Origin: GCA-2711565 sp963664245
Lineage (GTDB): Bacteria > Bacteroidota > Bacteroidia > Bacteroidales > GCA-2711565
Direction of reading: 5' to 3'
Assembly (NCBI GenBank): GCA_963664245.1
Contig: OY760934.1
Span: 620,001 to 684,000, forward strand
Length of the DNA: 64,000 nucleotides
Position numbers and translations under genes: made by a program. Below the pieces are notes generated by a model. That model was not told the DNA's origin. It worked only from the letters and a program-made list of their open reading frames with translations, and made no database searches. Each line of letters opens with the position of its first letter. The stretch's first letter is position 1. Below are positions 62,819 through 64,000 of the stretch, piece by piece.

Positions 62819-64000
62819 TTAAATCAGATTCTGTTGTTTAAGCGATATTTTAATTTTCTTATGCTTCTCCCAAAACTTTCGTTTGAGGGTTTTTAAAATT
62901 GTTGTAAACTCCGGATGTTTTTTTAAATCATCTGAGAAAGGATCATCTTCCAAAAACACCACCACCCAGTAAAAATAATCTTCTTCATCTTCGGCAAACT
63001 GCTTGAGGTGAGCAATGGATTTTTCCACATTTCCCTCGTAGGCATAAAGCATTGACAAGTTCATGTGACGGTAAATAGATTGATTATTTTCGGCATACCA
63101 CCTGTAACGCTCAACAAATTTTGCAGCCTCCTCAACAAATCCCATTTTGTGGAATACAAAAGCAATTTTTAAATCTTCGGAACGGAACAACTCAAAATTA
63201 TATTGTTCGCGCAAATCGGTAAAACTCTTGTAATAACGATACGAAGTTTTGTAATCCCTCAAATAATAGCACACTTTAGCAACTTCCTGCATCACATCCA
63301 AACGGGTAGTATCCATTACAAGAGTTTTAATCAGGCTGTTTTTAAGCCTCACTGCATTGTGGTCTTTAGCATAAACGATGTATGCCTTCACATAATGCGA
63401 GTATATATTTGCCGGGTTGTATTCCAATGATTTATTGATGTACCAATCCGCTTCTTTTACAAATCCGGTTTGAACCAAAGCATTGGCCAGATGCAGATAA
63501 ATATAACTACTTGTCGCCGAATCGGAAGCAGCCGGGTTTAAACGGATTCCCTTAATGGCATACTGCAAATATTTTGCAGAATTTGGAACATGGTTCGCAT
63601 AATAATCCGACAAATAATTGAGCACCATGGCCGAATTAGGGTTCAAATCGAGGGCCTTTTCCAGGTAAGGAATCGCCACTGCCATTTTCCCTTGAAGCAT
63701 AAAAGACAAAGCTTTTGCAATTAAACTCTGCGGAAGTTCGGGATCAGCCAGCATGGCTCTGTCCGCGTTTTCGGAAATAAAGGCAACATATTTTTTAGGA
63801 GCATTAAAAATATCGAGGTAATAATAAGCCATGGCCCGTGCAGCATAAGCTCGCGCAAAGTTTTCATCCACTGTAATGGCCGAATCTAAATACGGAATTC
63901 CTTGCTTCAAAGATTCAAAATTGTTTTGGTTCATCAAATCAAGAGCCTTCAAAAAATAATCGTAAGCTACTAAGTTTTCGGTAGGAACCTTCTCAATTTG
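62819..64000 (-). CDS. TPR-repeat protein, 5' end beyond window
   Basis: The frame is open to base 64000 (residues QIEKVPTENLVAYDYFLKAL just inside the edge), so the start lies outside; 393 codons plus the stop are visible. At least six tetratricopeptide-like repeats cover about half of it (SLIAKALSFMLQGK, KALDLNPNSAMVLNYLSDYYA, KSLEYNPANIYSHYVKAY). The T-E-N-L-x-A-Y-D-Y-x-L-K motif usually marks the TPR tail of proteins that begin with a winged-helix or adenylate-cyclase domain and a membrane helix, so a signalling or regulatory role is likely. The N-terminal domain must be seen to decide. Confidence 0.7.
   Translation of the reverse strand, partial: QIEKVPTENLVAYDYFLKALDLMNQNNFESLKQGIPYLDSAITVDENFARAYAARAMAYYYLDIFNAPKKYVAFISENADRAMLADPELPQSLIAKALSFMLQGKMAVAIPYLEKALDLNPNSAMVLNYLSDYYANHVPNSAKYLQYAIKGIRLNPAASDSATSSYIYLHLANALVQTGFVKEADWYINKSLEYNPANIYSHYVKAYIVYAKDHNAVRLKNSLIKTLVMDTTRLDVMQEVAKVCYYLRDYKTSYRYYKSFTDLREQYNFELFRSEDLKIAFVFHKMGFVEEAAKFVERYRWYAENNQSIYRHMNLSMLYAYEGNVEKSIAHLKQFAEDEEDYFYWVVVFLEDDPFSDDLKKHPEFTTILKTLKRKFWEKHKKIKISLKQQNLI

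Overview
The window comes from an anaerobic or facultatively anaerobic member of the Bacteroidota, probably near the Marinilabiliales/Prolixibacteraceae. Evidence: a SusC/SusD pair with an ECF sigma factor and FecR anti-sigma factor, DUF5686/DUF1573/DUF4843/YARHG/PKD-like families, repeated Bacteroidota-type -7 boxes (TAnnTTTG) in front of genes, class III ribonucleotide reductase, and 2-oxoacid:ferredoxin oxidoreductase. I saw no tRNA, rRNA, CRISPR array or insertion sequence.

Layout. 1-2.7 kb: the end of a NamZ-type muramidase, an aminotransferase and a DUF1573 protein. 2.9-4.7 kb: a fused DAK2-DegV (fatty-acid-kinase-like) protein starting at TTG. 5.2-20.4 kb: an amino-acid fermentation region with fused ADP-forming acyl-CoA synthetase, a second aminotransferase, a double-length tyrosine phenol-lyase (TPL) relative, an ornithine-cyclodeaminase-family protein, a group II PLP decarboxylase and, beyond a DUF5686 barrel, a four-gene 2-oxoacid:ferredoxin oxidoreductase operon. 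Together these could release aromatic or branched-chain amino acid carbon as 2-oxoacids, oxidise it to acyl-CoA and recover ATP. 20.5-27.9 kb: YARHG protein, OsmC protein, a cobalamin riboswitch ahead of an AspT/YidE-like transporter, and a two-component sensor with a propeller periplasmic domain. 28-42.8 kb (minus strand): ECF sigma, FecR, SusC, SusD, DUF4843 and PKD-like lipoproteins, then two tandem zinc metalloproteases and a small Cys protein; this looks like a regulated protein or peptide acquisition locus. 43.3-53.5 kb: small genes, a broken methyltransferase, PutP-like symporter, PdxH, a DUF218-DUF1684 fusion, and a kinase plus sigma-54 activator pair. 53.6-56.8 kb: thrS-infC-rpmI-rplT. 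57-64 kb: a cobalamin riboswitch controlling nrdDG, a threonine-synthase/cysteate-synthase-like enzyme, and small secreted proteins.

The outstanding object is the TPL relative at 8939-11575. It is a single chain of two tandem TPL-fold halves (each beginning with an A-E-P-F/Y motif, 424 residues apart). The N-half has lost the PLP lysine and the other PLP/substrate-binding residues but keeps the tyrosines that in TPL homodimers reach into the neighbour's active site. The C-half keeps the lysine, aspartate and arginines but has lost those tyrosines. This is the pattern expected of a homodimer turned into a one-chain pseudo-heterodimer with one active site. Its roughly 230-nt leader contains a short ORF ending Tyr-Tyr-Tyr-Pro-stop (UGA) followed by a foldable RNA, reminiscent of TnaC control but with tyrosine as the candidate signal.
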